A stretch of DNA of 64,000 nucleotides from Microbacterium sp. (GTDB lineage: Bacteria; Actinomycetota; Actinomycetes; Actinomycetales; Microbacteriaceae): positions 124,001-188,000 of the forward strand of contig JAFKIL010000004.1 in assembly GCA_017306415.1 (NCBI GenBank). Reading direction: 5' to 3'. The position numbers were made by a program, and so were the translations under genes. The first letter of the stretch is position 1. Each line of letters begins with the position of its first letter. Below the pieces are notes generated by a model. The model was not told the DNA's origin. It did not search any database and was given only the letters and a program-made list of their open reading frames with translations. Positions 15,518-25,763 of this stretch are shown here, piece by piece.

Positions 15518-16798
15518 GTGAACAGGACATCGTCGCGATCCGCTGAGCCGGTTGCACGGCACGGACGGCTGCGCTCGCCGCACCCCGCGGCCCAGATCGC
15601 GGTGATCGTCGGCGCCATGGCGATCGTCGTCGCGCTGGCCCTCGCCGGCACCGCCGCCTTCGCCCTCTGGGCCACGACGTCCACGATCGCGAAGAACGCG
15701 GTGACGCTCGAGAACACGGTCGAGCTGCCGCCGGACATGGGCGCCATCGAGGGAGGAGCGAATCTCCTCGTCGTCGGGACCGACTCCTGTCAGGGGCAGG
15801 ATCTCGCCCTCTTCCCACGCTGCGCCCATGACGAGGGCGGCGAGCGCAACGACGTCACGATGCTCGTCCACATCAGCGACGCCCCGCGCAGGATCACGGT
15901 GATCTCGTTCCCGCGCGACATGCTCGTGCCCATTCCGTCGTGCCCGTCGCCCGACGGCGGCCGCTACTCGGCGATGAGCTCGCAGATGATGAACGCGTCG
16001 TACTCGTACGGCGGGCTCCCGTGCACCGCGCTCACGGTCGAGCAGCTCACCGGGGAGAAGATCCAGTTCGCCGCCGCCATCCGCTGGACCGGCGTCATCC
16101 ACATGTCGGACGCCATCGGCGGCGTCCAGGTCTGCCTCGCGGGGGATGTCAACGACCGGCACACGGGCCTCCACCTCACCGCGGGCGAGCACGTCCTCAA
16201 GGGGGCCGAGGCGCTGCAGTTCCTCCGGATCCGGCACGGCATCGGCGACGGCTCGGATCTCGGGCGCATCTCCAACCAGCAGCAGTTCATGACGTCCCTC
16301 GTCCGGAAGGTGCAGAGCGGCGACGTGCTCTCCCATCCGTCGACGCTGTTCTCCCTGGCCACCACCGCGATGCAGCAGGTCACCGACAAGCAGCTCATCC
16401 TGAGCGACCAGCTGGCCAACCCGACGCGGATGGTGCAGATCGCGATGGCGTTGAAGAGCGTCCCGTACAAGGACATCGTCTTCGTCCAGTACCCGACGCG
16501 CTACGCCCAGGGCGACGGGCGGAGCAGCCGTGTGCTGCCGGTCACCTCCGCCGCCGACGCGCTGTTCGCCGCGCTGCGGGAGAACCGCGCCATCCGTCTC
16601 ACCGGCAAGGCCAGCCAGGGGCTGGGGGTCGAGGTGAAGGGCGAGGCGACGTCCCCGTCTCCGTCCCCGAGCGCGTCTCCCGGATCCACGGCGGGCGCCA
16701 CCACGGCGCCGGATCCGGATGCGAACGCGGTCGATCTGCCGCAGGAGATCGCGGGCACCACGGCGGCTCAGGTCACGTGCACGCGGCCGCAGCAGTAG
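15518..16798 (+). CDS. LytR-CpsA-Psr (LCP) family wall glycopolymer ligase
   Basis: A 426-residue type II membrane protein. It has a basic N-terminus, one membrane segment at about 26-50, and an extracellular LCP domain. Hallmarks are NLLVVGTD, ERNDVTMLVHI (metal/phosphate-binding Asp), SFPRDMLVPIP (catalytic Arg) and LQFLRIRHGIGDGSDLGR (polyprenyl-phosphate Arg pair). LCP enzymes attach teichoic-acid-like polymers or arabinogalactan-type glycans to peptidoglycan. The C-terminus is a Ser/Pro/Thr-rich tail ending in TCTRPQQ. GTG start at 15518 with GAGAGGA upstream. Confidence 0.92.
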   Translation: MNRTSSRSAEPVARHGRLRSPHPAAQIAVIVGAMAIVVALALAGTAAFALWATTSTIAKNAVTLENTVELPPDMGAIEGGANLLVVGTDSCQGQDLALFPRCAHDEGGERNDVTMLVHISDAPRRITVISFPRDMLVPIPSCPSPDGGRYSAMSSQMMNASYSYGGLPCTALTVEQLTGEKIQFAAAIRWTGVIHMSDAIGGVQVCLAGDVNDRHTGLHLTAGEHVLKGAEALQFLRIRHGIGDGSDLGRISNQQQFMTSLVRKVQSGDVLSHPSTLFSLATTAMQQVTDKQLILSDQLANPTRMVQIAMALKSVPYKDIVFVQYPTRYAQGDGRSSRVLPVTSAADALFAALRENRAIRLTGKASQGLGVEVKGEATSPSPSPSASPGSTAGATTAPDPDANAVDLPQEIAGTTAAQVTCTRPQQ

Positions 16799-16808
16799 CG
16801 TGCCGCTC

Positions 16809-17606
16809 ATGACGCGTTCTCCGCGCACGCTGCGCTTCGTGGCCGCCTGCATCGGCATCGGGCTCGTCTCGGGCCTCATGTCGGGCCTGTTCGGCGTGGG
16901 TGGTGGAACGGTCATCGTGCCGCTCCTCGTGCTCCTCCTGCGCTTCGATCAGCGACTCGCGTCGGGGACGTCGCTCGCCGCCGTCGTGCCCACGGCGATC
17001 GTCGGGGTCGTCTCCTACGCGGTGCACGGCTCCGTGGCGTGGATCCCTGCTGTCATCCTGGCCGCGGGCGCGGTCATCGGAGCGCAGATCGGCACCTGGC
17101 TGCTGGCGCGGATCGCGCTCACCGTGCTGCGCTGGGCCTTCGTGGCGTTCCTCGCGGTCGTCATCGTCACCCTCTTCCTCGTCATCCCGTCGCGGGAGGC
17201 CGTGTTCGACCTCACGTGGCTGAGTGGTGCGGGCCTGGCCGTCACCGGCGTCCTGACCGGGATCCTCTCCGGTCTGCTCGGCGTCGGCGGCGGTGTCGTG
17301 GTCGTCCCGGCGCTCATGCTGCTGTTCGGCACGAGCGACCTCGTCGCCAAGGGGACGTCGCTGCTGATGATGATCCCCACCGCGCTCTCCGGAACGATCG
17401 GAAACGTGCGCAGGCAGAACGTCGACCTCGTCGCCGCCGCCGTCGTGGGTCTCGCCGCGTGCACCACGACCGCGCTCGGGGCGTGGATCGCGACCCTCGT
17501 CGACCCCTTCGTCGGCAACATCCTGTTCGCGGTGTTCCTCACGGTGATCGCGGTGCAGCTCGCCGTGCGGGCCGTCCGGCTGCGGCGGCGCGCACCCGCG
17601 GCGTGA
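16809..17606 (+). CDS. TauE/SafE family anion transporter
   Basis: A 265-residue membrane protein with the family's internal duplication. GLFGVGGGTVIVPLLVLLL near the N-terminus and GLLGVGGGVVVVPALMLLF near the middle are the paired signatures. TauE/SafE proteins move sulfite, sulfoacetate or related organic anions; the substrate here is unknown. It starts 10 bp after the LCP stop and may be co-transcribed. The ATG at 16809 and a GTG at 16800 are both possible starts with weak ribosome sites; I give the ATG. Confidence 0.88.
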   Translation: MTRSPRTLRFVAACIGIGLVSGLMSGLFGVGGGTVIVPLLVLLLRFDQRLASGTSLAAVVPTAIVGVVSYAVHGSVAWIPAVILAAGAVIGAQIGTWLLARIALTVLRWAFVAFLAVVIVTLFLVIPSREAVFDLTWLSGAGLAVTGVLTGILSGLLGVGGGVVVVPALMLLFGTSDLVAKGTSLLMMIPTALSGTIGNVRRQNVDLVAAAVVGLAACTTTALGAWIATLVDPFVGNILFAVFLTVIAVQLAVRAVRLRRRAPAA

Positions 17607-17640
17607 CACCCCTCGCCCCGGACCGCCCCGGGCTCCTCGG

Positions 17641-17646
17641 TAGGAT
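17641..17646 (+). promoter_or_regulatory. -10 box TAGGAT of the MaoC-murB transcript
   Basis: TAGGAT, six bases, then the GTG at 17653: a clear leaderless arrangement for the MaoC-MaoC-murB cluster. Confidence 0.65.
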
Positions 17647-17652
17647 GGCCGG

Positions 17653-18099
17653 GTGGCAGTGAACCCCGAGCTCGTCGGCCGTGTCTTCCCGCCGACGGCC
17701 CCTTACCTCGTGGGTCGGGAGAAGGTGCGCGAGTTCGCGCGCGCCGTCTTCGCGACCGATCCGCAGCACACCGACCCCGCTGCGGCGCGGGCGCTCGGCT
17801 ATGCCGACGTGGTCGCCCCGCCCACGTTCGCGATGGTCGTCCAGGACCTCACCCTCCAGCAGCTCCTCGCGGAGCCCGAGTCGGGCATCGTCCTCGAGCG
17901 CACGATCCACGCCGAGCAGCGGTTCCGTTACTCGCGCCCCATCGTCGCGGGCGACGAGCTCGTCGGTCGGCTCTCGATCGTGGGCGTCCGCGCGATCGGC
18001 AAGGGCGCGATGGTGACCAGCGAGGCCGAGGTCACGGATGCCGCGGGGTCGCACGTCGTCACGGCGACATCCGTCCTGCTGGTCGGAGGGGACGAGTGA
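17653..18099 (+). CDS. MaoC-like N-terminal (FAS1-type) dehydratase subunit, HadA/C-like
   Basis: A 148-residue single hot-dog protein. It opens NPELVGRVFPPTAPYLVGREKVREFARA, then has the conserved ADVVAPPTFAMVV and HAEQRFRYSRPIVAGDEL blocks of the HadA/HadC-like UPF0336 family. Such proteins are the non-catalytic or structural partner in (3R)-hydroxyacyl-thioester dehydratase heterodimers. The catalytic partner is encoded immediately downstream with a GTGA overlap. In mycobacteria the counterparts act in fatty-acid synthase II; here the substrate is unknown. GTG start fixed by the TAGGAT box. Confidence 0.86.
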   Translation: MAVNPELVGRVFPPTAPYLVGREKVREFARAVFATDPQHTDPAAARALGYADVVAPPTFAMVVQDLTLQQLLAEPESGIVLERTIHAEQRFRYSRPIVAGDELVGRLSIVGVRAIGKGAMVTSEAEVTDAAGSHVVTATSVLLVGGDE

Positions 18100-18503
18100 C
18101 CGCCCCCGCCGTGGGCGACGTCGTCGCCGAGCGCACGGTCCACCTCACGCGGGAGTCGCTCGTGCGCTACGCCGGCGCCTCCGGTGACTTCAATCCCATC
18201 CACTACCGCGACGACGTCGCCGCCCAGGTCGGGCTCCCCGGGGTCCTCGCCCACGGCATGCTCACGATGGGTCTCTCCGTCGAGACGATCATGCCATGGC
18301 TCGGCGACGCCGGGCGCATCCTCGAGTACGGGGTGCGGTTCACCCGACCCGTCGTGGTCGATGCCGACGCCGGAGCGGACGTCACAGTGGTCGCCACCGT
18401 CGGCGCCGTCGACGCGGGCGCGGCGCGCATCGACCTGACCGTGACGCACGCCGACACGACGGTCCTGGGCAAGGCCCAGGTGCGCGTGCGGCTCGACGCC
18501 TGA
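18096..18503 (+). CDS. MaoC-like (R)-specific hydratase/dehydratase, HadB-like
   Basis: A 135-residue hot-dog protein carrying the hydratase-2 motif at YAGASGDFNPIHYRDD, which places the catalytic pair at Asp31 and His36. A helix with GVLAHGMLTMGL follows, as in MaoC/HadB proteins. It should form a heterodimer with the preceding gene product and act on (3R)-hydroxyacyl-ACP or -CoA. GTG start overlapping the upstream stop; the gene leads directly into murB three bases after its stop. Confidence 0.88.
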   Translation: MTAPAVGDVVAERTVHLTRESLVRYAGASGDFNPIHYRDDVAAQVGLPGVLAHGMLTMGLSVETIMPWLGDAGRILEYGVRFTRPVVVDADAGADVTVVATVGAVDAGAARIDLTVTHADTTVLGKAQVRVRLDA

Positions 18504-18506
18504 TCC

Positions 18507-19643
18507 ATGCCCGACGTCGAACCCCTCCCGCTCGCGCAGCTCACGACGCTGCGCACCGGCGGTGCGCCGGCGCGGATGATCGACGCGCGCACGGCCGACG
18601 AGGTCGTCGCGGCGCTCCGCGAGGTCTGGGGCGGGGGCGACCCGTGGCTCGTGCTCGGCGGCGGATCGAACCTCTTCGTGGGCGACGAGCCGTTCGAGGG
18701 CACCGTCGTCCGCATCCTCACGAGCGGGATCGAGCTGCTGCCGTCCCCGCGCGCGGGGTATGCGCGCCTCCGGGTCCAGGCGGGGCACGACTGGGACGGC
18801 CTCGTCGCCTTCGCGGTGACGCACGGCCTCGCCGGCATCGAGGCGATGTCGGGCATCCCCGGCACCGTGGGCGCCGCGCCCGTGCAGAACATCGGCGCGT
18901 ACGGACAGGAGATCGTCCAGACGCTCGTCGAGGTCGAGCTGATCGACGAGGCCACCGGCGACGTCTCGACCGTGAGCGCCGCCGAGCTGGGCCTGGGCTT
19001 CCGCACGTCGGTGCTGAAGCACCACTACGGCTCCGTCCCGCTGCGGCCCGGGGTCATCCTCTCGGTGACGGTCGAGCTGGAGGCGATCGGTCATGCCGAG
19101 CGCGTCATCCGCGGCGGGCAGCTGCGCGCGGCGCTGGGCCTCGCGCCGGAGGATGCCGTCTCCCTGGCCTGGATCCGCGACCACGTGCTCGCGACCCGCG
19201 CGCGCAAGGGCATGGTGCTCGACGACGCCGACCCCGACACGCACAGCGCCGGATCGTTCTTCCAGAACGCGGTGGTGTCGGCGGCCTTCGCGCGCACCCT
19301 CCCGGACGCCTGCCCGCGCTGGCCGGTCACGCCCGACCTCGACCCGGTGCGCGTCATTCCGCTCGCCGAGTTCGACGGGATCGTCCCACCGCTGCGCGGC
19401 GATCTGCCGGACGTCAAGGTGAGCTCCGCGTGGCTGATCGAGCACGCGGGCATCGGCAAGGGGTTCCGCCTCCCGCGCTCGCGCGCGGCCCTGTCGAGCA
19501 AGCACGCGCTGGCGCTCACCAACCGCGGCGGTGCGACGGCGGCGGAGCTCGCCGAGCTCGCCCGCTTCATCCAGGGCCGCGTGCAGTCCGAGTTCGGGCT
19601 CCTCCTGCAGCCCGAGCCCGTGCTCGTCGGCGTCGAGCTCTAA
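18507..19643 (+). CDS. murB: UDP-N-acetylenolpyruvoylglucosamine reductase
   Basis: A 378-residue FAD enzyme that reduces UDP-GlcNAc-enolpyruvate to UDP-MurNAc, the second committed step of peptidoglycan synthesis, in the cytosol. Visible features are the FAD loop VLGGGSNLFVGDE near residue 50, MSGIPGTVGAAPVQNIGAYGQE, the active-site Ser in SAGSFFQNAVV, and the C-terminal AWLIEHAGIGKGFR. The PVQNIGAYG form and the size fit type I MurB. It ends the MaoC-MaoC-murB cluster and converges on an aminotransferase gene 29 bp away. Confidence 0.96.
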   Translation: MPDVEPLPLAQLTTLRTGGAPARMIDARTADEVVAALREVWGGGDPWLVLGGGSNLFVGDEPFEGTVVRILTSGIELLPSPRAGYARLRVQAGHDWDGLVAFAVTHGLAGIEAMSGIPGTVGAAPVQNIGAYGQEIVQTLVEVELIDEATGDVSTVSAAELGLGFRTSVLKHHYGSVPLRPGVILSVTVELEAIGHAERVIRGGQLRAALGLAPEDAVSLAWIRDHVLATRARKGMVLDDADPDTHSAGSFFQNAVVSAAFARTLPDACPRWPVTPDLDPVRVIPLAEFDGIVPPLRGDLPDVKVSSAWLIEHAGIGKGFRLPRSRAALSSKHALALTNRGGATAAELAELARFIQGRVQSEFGLLLQPEPVLVGVEL

Positions 19644-19672
19644 GTCCTCGCCGCGCCCGCGAGCGGGTCTGG

Positions 19673-20872
19673 TCAGGCGAAGAGGCGCTGGAGGCGCTGC
19701 ACGCCCTCGAGCAGCGCGTCGTCGCCGAGCGCGTACGAGAGGCGGAGGTACCCGCTGGGACCGAACGCCTCACCAGGGACGACCGCGACCTCGGCCTGGT
19801 CGAGGATCAGGTCGGCGAGCTCGAGCGACGTGGTGGGGGTCGACCCGGCCCACTCCCGGCCGAGCAGTCCGCGGACGTCGGGGTAGACGTAGAACGCGCC
19901 GAGCGGGTTGGGCACGACGACGCCGTCGATCTTCGACAGCTCCGACACGATGAGGCGCCGCCGCCGGTCGAACGCCTGGCGGAAGCCCTCCGCCTCGTCC
20001 TGCGGACCGTTCAGAGCCGCGACGGCCGCACGCTGCGCGATGTTGTTGACGTTGCTCGACAGGTGCGACTGCAGGTTCGCAGCGAGCTTGATGGCGTCGG
20101 CGGGGCCGACCATCCATCCGAGGCGCCATCCCGTCATCGCGTACGTCTTGGCGACGCCGTTGACGAGGATGGTCTGACCCGCCGCCTCCGGGACGGCCTC
20201 CACGATCGACGCCGCCTTGACGCCCTCGTACACGAGATTCTGGTAGATCTCGTCCGAGATGATCCAGATGCCGTGCTCGACGGCCCATTCGCCGATCGCG
20301 CGCGTCTCGTCGAGCGTGTAGACCGAGCCGGTCGGGTTCGAGGGGGACACGAACACGAGGGCAGTGGTGCGCGGGGTGCGCGCCGCTTCGAGCTGCTCGA
20401 CGGTGACCTTGTAGTCCTGCTCGGCGCCGGCGAAGACCTCGACCGGGATGCCGTCGGCCAGACGGACCGCCTCGGGATACGTCGTCCAGTACGGCGCGGG
20501 GAGCAGCACCTCGTCACCGGGGTTCACCACGGCCTGGAACGCCTGGTAGACGGCCTGCTTGCCGCCGTTGGTGACGACGATCTGCGTCGGCGACACCTCG
20601 AGGCCGGAGTCGCGGAGCGTCTTCGCCGCGATCGCCTCGCGCAGCACGGGGAGTCCCGCCGCGGGCGTGTAGCGGAAGTTCGCCGGGTCGTGCAGGGCCG
20701 CGGCCGCGGCATCCACGATGAACTGCGGCGTCGCGAAGTCCGGCTCTCCCGCGGCGTACGACACGACGGGACGGCCGGCGGCCTGGAGCGCCTTCGCCTT
20801 CGCGTCGACCTTGAGGGTCGCGGACTCGGCGATGGCGGAGAGTTTGCGGGACAGGGGGGCGCGTTCGGTCAC
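19673..20872 (-). CDS. Class I pyridoxal-phosphate aminotransferase (aspartate type)
   Basis: A 399-residue fold-type I transaminase. Lys242 in [16 protein letters not shown] binds PLP. SPSNPTG (176-182) is the usual Asn/Pro loop, [12 protein letters not shown] carries the PLP-ring Asp, and the C-terminal YLRLSYALG supplies the carboxylate-binding Arg. The sequence is of the thermophile-like AspC subclass that pairs aspartate or a related donor with 2-oxoglutarate. The GTG at 20872 is chosen because TACGCT stands six bases upstream; 25 in-frame residues further upstream are not conserved-looking. In relatives this gene usually lies near tRNA-Trp-secE, which here is 18 kb away. Confidence 0.92.
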   Translation of the reverse strand: MTERAPLSRKLSAIAESATLKVDAKAKALQAAGRPVVSYAAGEPDFATPQFIVDAAAAALHDPANFRYTPAAGLPVLREAIAAKTLRDSGLEVSPTQIVVTNGGKQAVYQAFQAVVNPGDEVLLPAPYWTTYPEAVRLADGIPVEVFAGAEQDYKVTVEQLEAARTPRTTALVFVSPSNPTGSVYTLDETRAIGEWAVEHGIWIISDEIYQNLVYEGVKAASIVEAVPEAAGQTILVNGVAKTYAMTGWRLGWMVGPADAIKLAANLQSHLSSNVNNIAQRAAVAALNGPQDEAEGFRQAFDRRRRLIVSELSKIDGVVVPNPLGAFYVYPDVRGLLGREWAGSTPTTSLELADLILDQAEVAVVPGEAFGPSGYLRLSYALGDDALLEGVQRLQRLFA

Positions 20873-20878
20873 GGTACG

Positions 20879-20884
20879 AGCGTA
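20879..20884 (-). promoter_or_regulatory. -10 box TACGCT of the aminotransferase gene
   Basis: Minus-strand TACGCT, six bases, then GTG at 20872: leaderless. Confidence 0.62.
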
Positions 20885-20974
20885 GCGCCGGCCGCCCGGC
20901 GGCTCACGGGCCACGTCGTACACCGCGGCCCGCTCCGCTGTACGCACCGGCGACCCCGTGACGTGGAGACACCC

Positions 20975-21011
20975 GGGGGGCGGATGCCGCGGGCTGCGGC
21001 ATCCGCCCCCC
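20975..21011 (-). terminator. Terminator hairpin after aceB
   Basis: A perfect 16-bp stem (GGGGGGCGGATGCCGC and its complement) around GGGCT, seven bases past the malate synthase stop. Confidence 0.75.
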
Positions 21012-21017
21012 GCAGAG

Positions 21018-22670
21018 TCAGTCCAGGTAGCGGTTGTAGGCGGGGACCGTGAGGAATGCGGGGAACTCCTCGCGCAGGGAGACCTCCCGGAACACCTCGG
21101 CGGCGTCGTCGAAGCGGTCGCCGTCGAACCGGTCGACCTCGCCGAGCACCCGCTCGATCAGGCCTTCGACGTACTCGCGCGTGATCGGCGTGCCGTCGTC
21201 GGTGGTGCGGTCCTGGTGGATCCACTGCCACACCTGGGAACGCGAGATCTCCGCGGTCGCGGCATCCTCCATGAGGTTGTCGATCGCGACGGCGCCGAGC
21301 CCGCGCAGCCACGCCTCGACGTAGCGGATCGCCACCGAGACGTTGCCGTGCACGCCGGCCGCCGTGATCGGGCGCCCGATGTGCAGGTCGAGCAGCTGCG
21401 CCGCCGTCACCTCCACATCGTCGCGCTGCCGGTCGACCTGGTTCGGCCGGTCGCCGAGCACGGCGTCGAACTCCGCGCGCGCGGTCGGGATGAGGTCGGG
21501 GTGCGCCACCCACGTGCCGTCGAAGCCGTCGCCTGCCTCGCGCTTCTTGTCGGCCGCGACCTTCTCGATCGCCCGCGCCGTCACCTCCGGATCGCGCCGG
21601 TTCGGGATGAAGGCGCTCATGCCGCCGATCGCGAAGGCGCCCCGCTTGTGGCAGGTCTTCACGAGCAGCTCGGTGTAGGCCCGCATGAACGGCACCGTCA
21701 TCGTGACCTCGCTGCGGTCGGGGAGGACGAAGCGCGCCCCGCGTCCGCGGTAGTTCTTGATGATCGAGAAGATGTAGTCCCAGCGCCCGGCGTTCAGCCC
21801 CGCGCAGTGGTCGCGAAGCTCGAACAGGATCTCCTCCATCTCGAACGCCGCGGGCAGCGTCTCGATGAGCACCGTGGCCCGGACCGTGCCGTGCGGGATG
21901 CCGAGGTACTCCTCGCTGAACGAGAAGACGTCGTCCCACAGCCGCGCCTCCTCGGAGCTCTCGATCTTGGCGAGGTAGAAGTACGGGCCGCGTCCGGTGT
22001 CGATGAGCGCCTGCGCGTTGTGGAAGAAGTACAGCCCGAAGTCGACCAGCGACCCGGATGCCGCGATCGCCCGGCCGCTGCGGTCGGTGAAGCGCAGGTG
22101 CTTCTCGGGCAGGTGCCACCCGCGCGGGCGCATCACGATGGTCGGCGTGCGCTCCGCCGTGACCCGGTACTCCTTGCCCTCGGGGCTCGTGAACGACAGC
22201 CGTCCGCGGATCGCGTCGAACAGCGACAGCTGGCCCTCGATGACGTTCCTCCAGGTCGGGGAGGTGGCATCCTCCTGATCGGCCAGCCACACCCGCGCGC
22301 CCGAGTTCAGCGCGTTGATCGTCATCTTGGGGTCGGTCGGGCCCGTGATCTCGACCCGGCGGTCCTCGAGTCCCGGCCCGGCACCGGCGACGCGCCACGA
22401 GGCGTCCTCGCGGATGTGGGCGGTGTCGTCGCGGAACCGAGGATCGTGACCGTTGCCGATCTCGAAGCGGCGGCGCATCCGGTCGGCGAGCCGGTCGTGA
22501 CGGCGCCCGGAGAAGCGGTGGTGCAGCTCCGCGAGGAACGCGATCGCCGGGGTGGTGAGGATCTCGTCGTAGCGCGCGCCGAGCGGCGCGAGCACCTCGA
22601 TGGCCGGGCCGGGATGGCTGGTCTGGATGGGGGTCGTCGTGGGGGGGATGCCCGTGGCGGTGATGGTCAT
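21018..22670 (-). CDS. aceB: Malate synthase A
   Basis: A 550-residue cytosolic enzyme that condenses glyoxylate with acetyl-CoA to malate, the second step of the glyoxylate shunt. Family blocks include [28 protein letters not shown] (catalytic-region acids), [33 protein letters not shown] and [14 protein letters not shown]. The length matches the 530-550-residue isoform A; isoform G would be over 700. It lies 46 bp downstream of isocitrate lyase on the same strand, presumably one operon ending at the hairpin at 20975-21011. Confidence 0.96.
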   Translation of the reverse strand: MTITATGIPPTTTPIQTSHPGPAIEVLAPLGARYDEILTTPAIAFLAELHHRFSGRRHDRLADRMRRRFEIGNGHDPRFRDDTAHIREDASWRVAGAGPGLEDRRVEITGPTDPKMTINALNSGARVWLADQEDATSPTWRNVIEGQLSLFDAIRGRLSFTSPEGKEYRVTAERTPTIVMRPRGWHLPEKHLRFTDRSGRAIAASGSLVDFGLYFFHNAQALIDTGRGPYFYLAKIESSEEARLWDDVFSFSEEYLGIPHGTVRATVLIETLPAAFEMEEILFELRDHCAGLNAGRWDYIFSIIKNYRGRGARFVLPDRSEVTMTVPFMRAYTELLVKTCHKRGAFAIGGMSAFIPNRRDPEVTARAIEKVAADKKREAGDGFDGTWVAHPDLIPTARAEFDAVLGDRPNQVDRQRDDVEVTAAQLLDLHIGRPITAAGVHGNVSVAIRYVEAWLRGLGAVAIDNLMEDAATAEISRSQVWQWIHQDRTTDDGTPITREYVEGLIERVLGEVDRFDGDRFDDAAEVFREVSLREEFPAFLTVPAYNRYLD

Positions 22671-22716
22671 GGTCGTGTCCTGTCTGTGGGTCGCGTGAAG
22701 CGGAGGAGCGGAGGTG

Positions 22717-24039
22717 TCAGTGGAACTGGGCGGCCTCGGTCGAGCCGGCCAGGGCCAGGGTCGCGCTGTCGGGGTTGAGAGCGGACGAGACGAAGTCGAA
22801 GTACCCGGTGCCCGCCTCGCGCTGGTGCCGCGTGGCGGTGTATCCGTCGGCCTCGGCGGCGAACTCGCGCTCCTGGAGCTCGACGTACGCGCTCATGGCG
22901 CGCTCGGCGTAGCCCTTGGCGAGGTCGAACATCGAGTAGTTCAGCGCGTGGAAGCCGGCCAGGGTGATGAACTGGAACTTGTAGCCGAGGTCGGCGAGCT
23001 CCTGCTGGAACGTCGCGATCTGCGCGTCGTCCAGGTGCCGCTTCCAGTTGAAGCTCGGCGAGCAGTTGTACGCGAGGAGCTTGCCCGGGAACTGCGCGTG
23101 GATGGCGGCGGCGAAGGCGCGGGCCAGCTCGATGTCGGGCTCGCCGGTCTCGACCCAGAGCAGGTCGGCGTAGGGGGCGAAGGCGAGTCCGCGGCTGATG
23201 ACCGAGTCGATGCCCGGCCGCACGCGGTAGAAGCCCTCGGTCGTGCGCTCGCCGGTCGTGAACGCGCGGTCGCGCTCGTCGACGTCGCTCGTCAGGAGGT
23301 CGGCGGCCAGCGCGTCCGTCCGCGCGATGATCACGGTGGGGACGCCGGCCACGTCGGCCGCGAGCCGCGCCGCGTTCAGGGTCCGGATGTGCTGCTGTGT
23401 GGGCACCAGCACCTTTCCGCCCAGGTGGCCGCACTTCTTCTCGCTCGCGAGCTGGTCCTCCCAGTGGATGCCGGCGGCACCGGACTGGATGAGCGACTGC
23501 GCGAGCTCGTAGGCGTTCAGCGGCCCGCCGAACCCGGCCTCGGCGTCGGCGACGATCGGCGCGAGCCAGTCCTGCGTGATCTCACCCGAGCCGACGGATG
23601 CCTCGGCGTGCTCGATCTGGTCCTGCCGCAGCAGCGCGTTGTTGATGCGGCGGACGACCGCGGGCACGGAGTTGGCCGGGTAGAGGCTCTGGTCGGGGTA
23701 GGTCTGGCCGGCGAGGTTGCCGTCGGCGGCGACCTGCCATCCGGACAGGTAGATGGCCTTGAGCCCCGCGCGCACCTGCTGCACCGCCTGGCCGCCGGTG
23801 TAGGCGCCGAGCGCGCGGATGTAGTCCTCGGTGTGGAGGAGGTTCCACAGGTTCTCGGCACCGCGGCGGGCGAGGGTGCTCTCCTCGCGGACCGAGCCGC
23901 GCAGCCGGATGACGTCCTCGGCGCTGAAGGTGCGCGCGACGCCGTCCCAGCGGGGATCGGTGTCCCACTCCGCCTGGAGCTCGGCGGCCGTCTGCGTCTG
24001 GTCGCCGCTGCGCAGGCCGCGGGGAGCGTGGATGGTCAT
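22717..24039 (-). CDS. aceA: Isocitrate lyase
   Basis: A 440-residue enzyme that splits isocitrate into glyoxylate and succinate. The catalytic signature KKCGHLGGK is at 201-209 with Cys203. [18 protein letters not shown] and [10 protein letters not shown] are also typical. The ATG at 24039 follows AAGGAGAC at good spacing; in-frame sequence further upstream is antisense to the regulator gene and is not part of the protein. It shares a 144-bp divergent control region with the RamB-like regulator, so expression on acetate, fatty acids or short-chain acyl compounds is expected. Confidence 0.96.
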   Translation of the reverse strand: MTIHAPRGLRSGDQTQTAAELQAEWDTDPRWDGVARTFSAEDVIRLRGSVREESTLARRGAENLWNLLHTEDYIRALGAYTGGQAVQQVRAGLKAIYLSGWQVAADGNLAGQTYPDQSLYPANSVPAVVRRINNALLRQDQIEHAEASVGSGEITQDWLAPIVADAEAGFGGPLNAYELAQSLIQSGAAGIHWEDQLASEKKCGHLGGKVLVPTQQHIRTLNAARLAADVAGVPTVIIARTDALAADLLTSDVDERDRAFTTGERTTEGFYRVRPGIDSVISRGLAFAPYADLLWVETGEPDIELARAFAAAIHAQFPGKLLAYNCSPSFNWKRHLDDAQIATFQQELADLGYKFQFITLAGFHALNYSMFDLAKGYAERAMSAYVELQEREFAAEADGYTATRHQREAGTGYFDFVSSALNPDSATLALAGSTEAAQFH

Positions 24040-24142
24040 GTCGTCTCCTTCGTCTGTCGAGGCCCCTGTCGGATGGATGCCTCGGGTGGTCGTGACTCCA
24101 CGATGCGTGAAGTCCATACCCCGCCTCGACCGAATCGAGAGA

Positions 24143-24160
24143 GAAGTTTCGGGAAATTTC
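24143..24160. promoter_or_regulatory. Candidate RamB-like operator between aceA and its regulator
   Basis: GAAGTTTCGGGAAATTTC: 8-bp arms with one mismatch around GG. It is the only A/T-rich symmetrical element in the divergent region and lies 24 bp before the regulator start. RamB of corynebacteria binds AAGTTTGC-like half-sites, so the AAGTTTC half fits loosely. Confidence 0.5.
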
Positions 24161-24183
24161 TGTTCTGGTGAGAGAATCGGATC

Positions 24184-25662
24184 ATGAGAGCGCAGCCGGC
24201 CCCCGAAACCCCCACCCCGTTCGCGGAGGATGAGGACGTGGACTCCCTGACGATCGGCCGACGCATCCGGCAGCTGCGCACCGAGCGCGGCATGACGCTC
24301 GAAGAGCTCGCCGCTGCGGTCGGGCGCGCGCCGAGCCAGCTGTCGATGATCGAGAACGGTCGGCGCGAGCCGAAGCTCACCCTGCTGCAGGCGATCGCGC
24401 GGGCGCTGGGGTCGACGCTCGATGCGCTGCTCGAGGCGGAGCCGCTCGACGAGCGGTCGTCGCTCGAGATCGCGCTCGCGCGGGCGATGAAGGGGCAGAC
24501 GTTCCAGGCGCTCGGGATCGCGCCGTTCCGCATCGGCAAGACGGTTCCGGATGACGCGCTGCGCGCGCTCCTCGCCCTGCAGGGCGAGATCGACCGGCTC
24601 AAGGACGAGCGGGCGGCCACCCCGGAGGAGGCCCGGCGCGCCAACGTGGCGCTGCGCCGGCTGATGCGCACCCAGAGCAACTACTTCCCCGAGCTCGAGG
24701 AGCAGGCCCGCGGCATCCTGTCGGCCGTCGATCACCCGGGCGGCCCGCTCACTCAGCGCACGGCATCCGACATCGCGGCCCACCTGGGCTTCACGCTGCA
24801 CTACGTGCCGGATCTGCCGCAGACGACGCGCAGCGTCGCCGACATCCGCAACGGGCGCCTCTACCTGTCGAGTCGGCTGACGGCGAAGGGCGATCCGCGC
24901 ACGGCGGTGCTGCAGGCGCTGTCGAGCCGCATCCTCGGCCACCGCGAGCCGACGAGCTACGCGGAGTTCCTGCGTCAGCGCGTCGAGACGAACTACCTGA
25001 CCGGTGCGCTCCTCATCCCCGAGGCGCACGCCGTGCCGTTCCTCCAGGACGCGAAGAACGACCGCGCGATCTCGATCGAGGACCTGCGCGACGCCTATTC
25101 GGTGTCGTACGAGACGGCCGCGCATCGCTTCACGAACCTCGCGACCGTGCACCTCGGCATTCCGGTGCACTTCCTGAAGGTGCACGAGTCGGGCGTCATC
25201 ACGAAGGCGTACGAGAACGACGACGTCAACTTCCCGAACGACCGGCTGGGGTCAATCGAGGGGCAGATGTGCTGCCGCAAGTGGACCTCGCGCGTCGTGT
25301 TCGACGTCGACGACCACTTCAACCCGTACTACCAGTACACCGACACGGGCAACGGCACGTACTGGTGCACGGCGCGGGTCGAGGCATCCAGCGAAGGCGC
25401 GCACTCGGTGTCGGTCGGGGTGCGCTTCGACGACACCAAGTGGTTCCTCGGCCGCGACACCCCCCACCGCGGGGTGTCGAAGCACTCGGTCGAGGTGTGC
25501 TGCCGCCGTGCTCCGGCCGACCTCGAGGCCGCGTGGCGCGACAACGCGTGGCCGAACGTGCGCACGCCTCGAACCCTGCTCGCCACGCTCCCCACGGGCT
25601 CCTTCCCCGGGGTCGACACGACGGACGTGTACGAGTTCCTCGAGGCGCACGCCCCGCGCTGA
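24184..25662 (+). CDS. RamB-like short-chain fatty-acyl/acetate metabolism regulator
   Basis: A 492-residue transcription factor. An XRE-type helix-turn-helix occupies about residues 22-80 ([37 protein letters not shown]). A central ImmA/IrrE-like region follows ([37 protein letters not shown]). A C-terminal domain bears Cys clusters ([25 protein letters not shown]) that may bind a metal or sense acyl-CoA. This architecture is that of RamB, which controls aceA and aceB in Corynebacterium and mycobacteria. Its position divergent from aceA supports the same job. A GAGAAT box six bases before the ATG suggests a leaderless transcript. Confidence 0.9.
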   Translation: MRAQPAPETPTPFAEDEDVDSLTIGRRIRQLRTERGMTLEELAAAVGRAPSQLSMIENGRREPKLTLLQAIARALGSTLDALLEAEPLDERSSLEIALARAMKGQTFQALGIAPFRIGKTVPDDALRALLALQGEIDRLKDERAATPEEARRANVALRRLMRTQSNYFPELEEQARGILSAVDHPGGPLTQRTASDIAAHLGFTLHYVPDLPQTTRSVADIRNGRLYLSSRLTAKGDPRTAVLQALSSRILGHREPTSYAEFLRQRVETNYLTGALLIPEAHAVPFLQDAKNDRAISIEDLRDAYSVSYETAAHRFTNLATVHLGIPVHFLKVHESGVITKAYENDDVNFPNDRLGSIEGQMCCRKWTSRVVFDVDDHFNPYYQYTDTGNGTYWCTARVEASSEGAHSVSVGVRFDDTKWFLGRDTPHRGVSKHSVEVCCRRAPADLEAAWRDNAWPNVRTPRTLLATLPTGSFPGVDTTDVYEFLEAHAPR

Positions 25663-25688
25663 GCCCCCCGCCCTCCGCCCTCCGCGGT

Positions 25689-25752
25689 CCGTTTACGGAC
25701 GGAACACGCCGCGCACACCGCGGCCCTCGCGGCGTGTTCCGTCCGTAAACGG
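25689..25752. terminator. Bidirectional terminator with perfect 25-bp stem
   Basis: The left arm 25689-25713 is exactly complementary to 25728-25752, with a 14-base loop. It sits at the convergent junction of the RamB-like and FAD-oxidoreductase genes. Each arm begins with CCGTTTACGG, itself a small palindrome. Confidence 0.82.
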
Positions 25753-25763
25753 TCGGGCGTGGG

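Noticed and set aside
22717-25185. An 822-residue extended isocitrate lyase
   Set aside because: The extra N-terminus is antisense to the RamB-like gene; a clear ribosome site and the conserved start lie at 24039.
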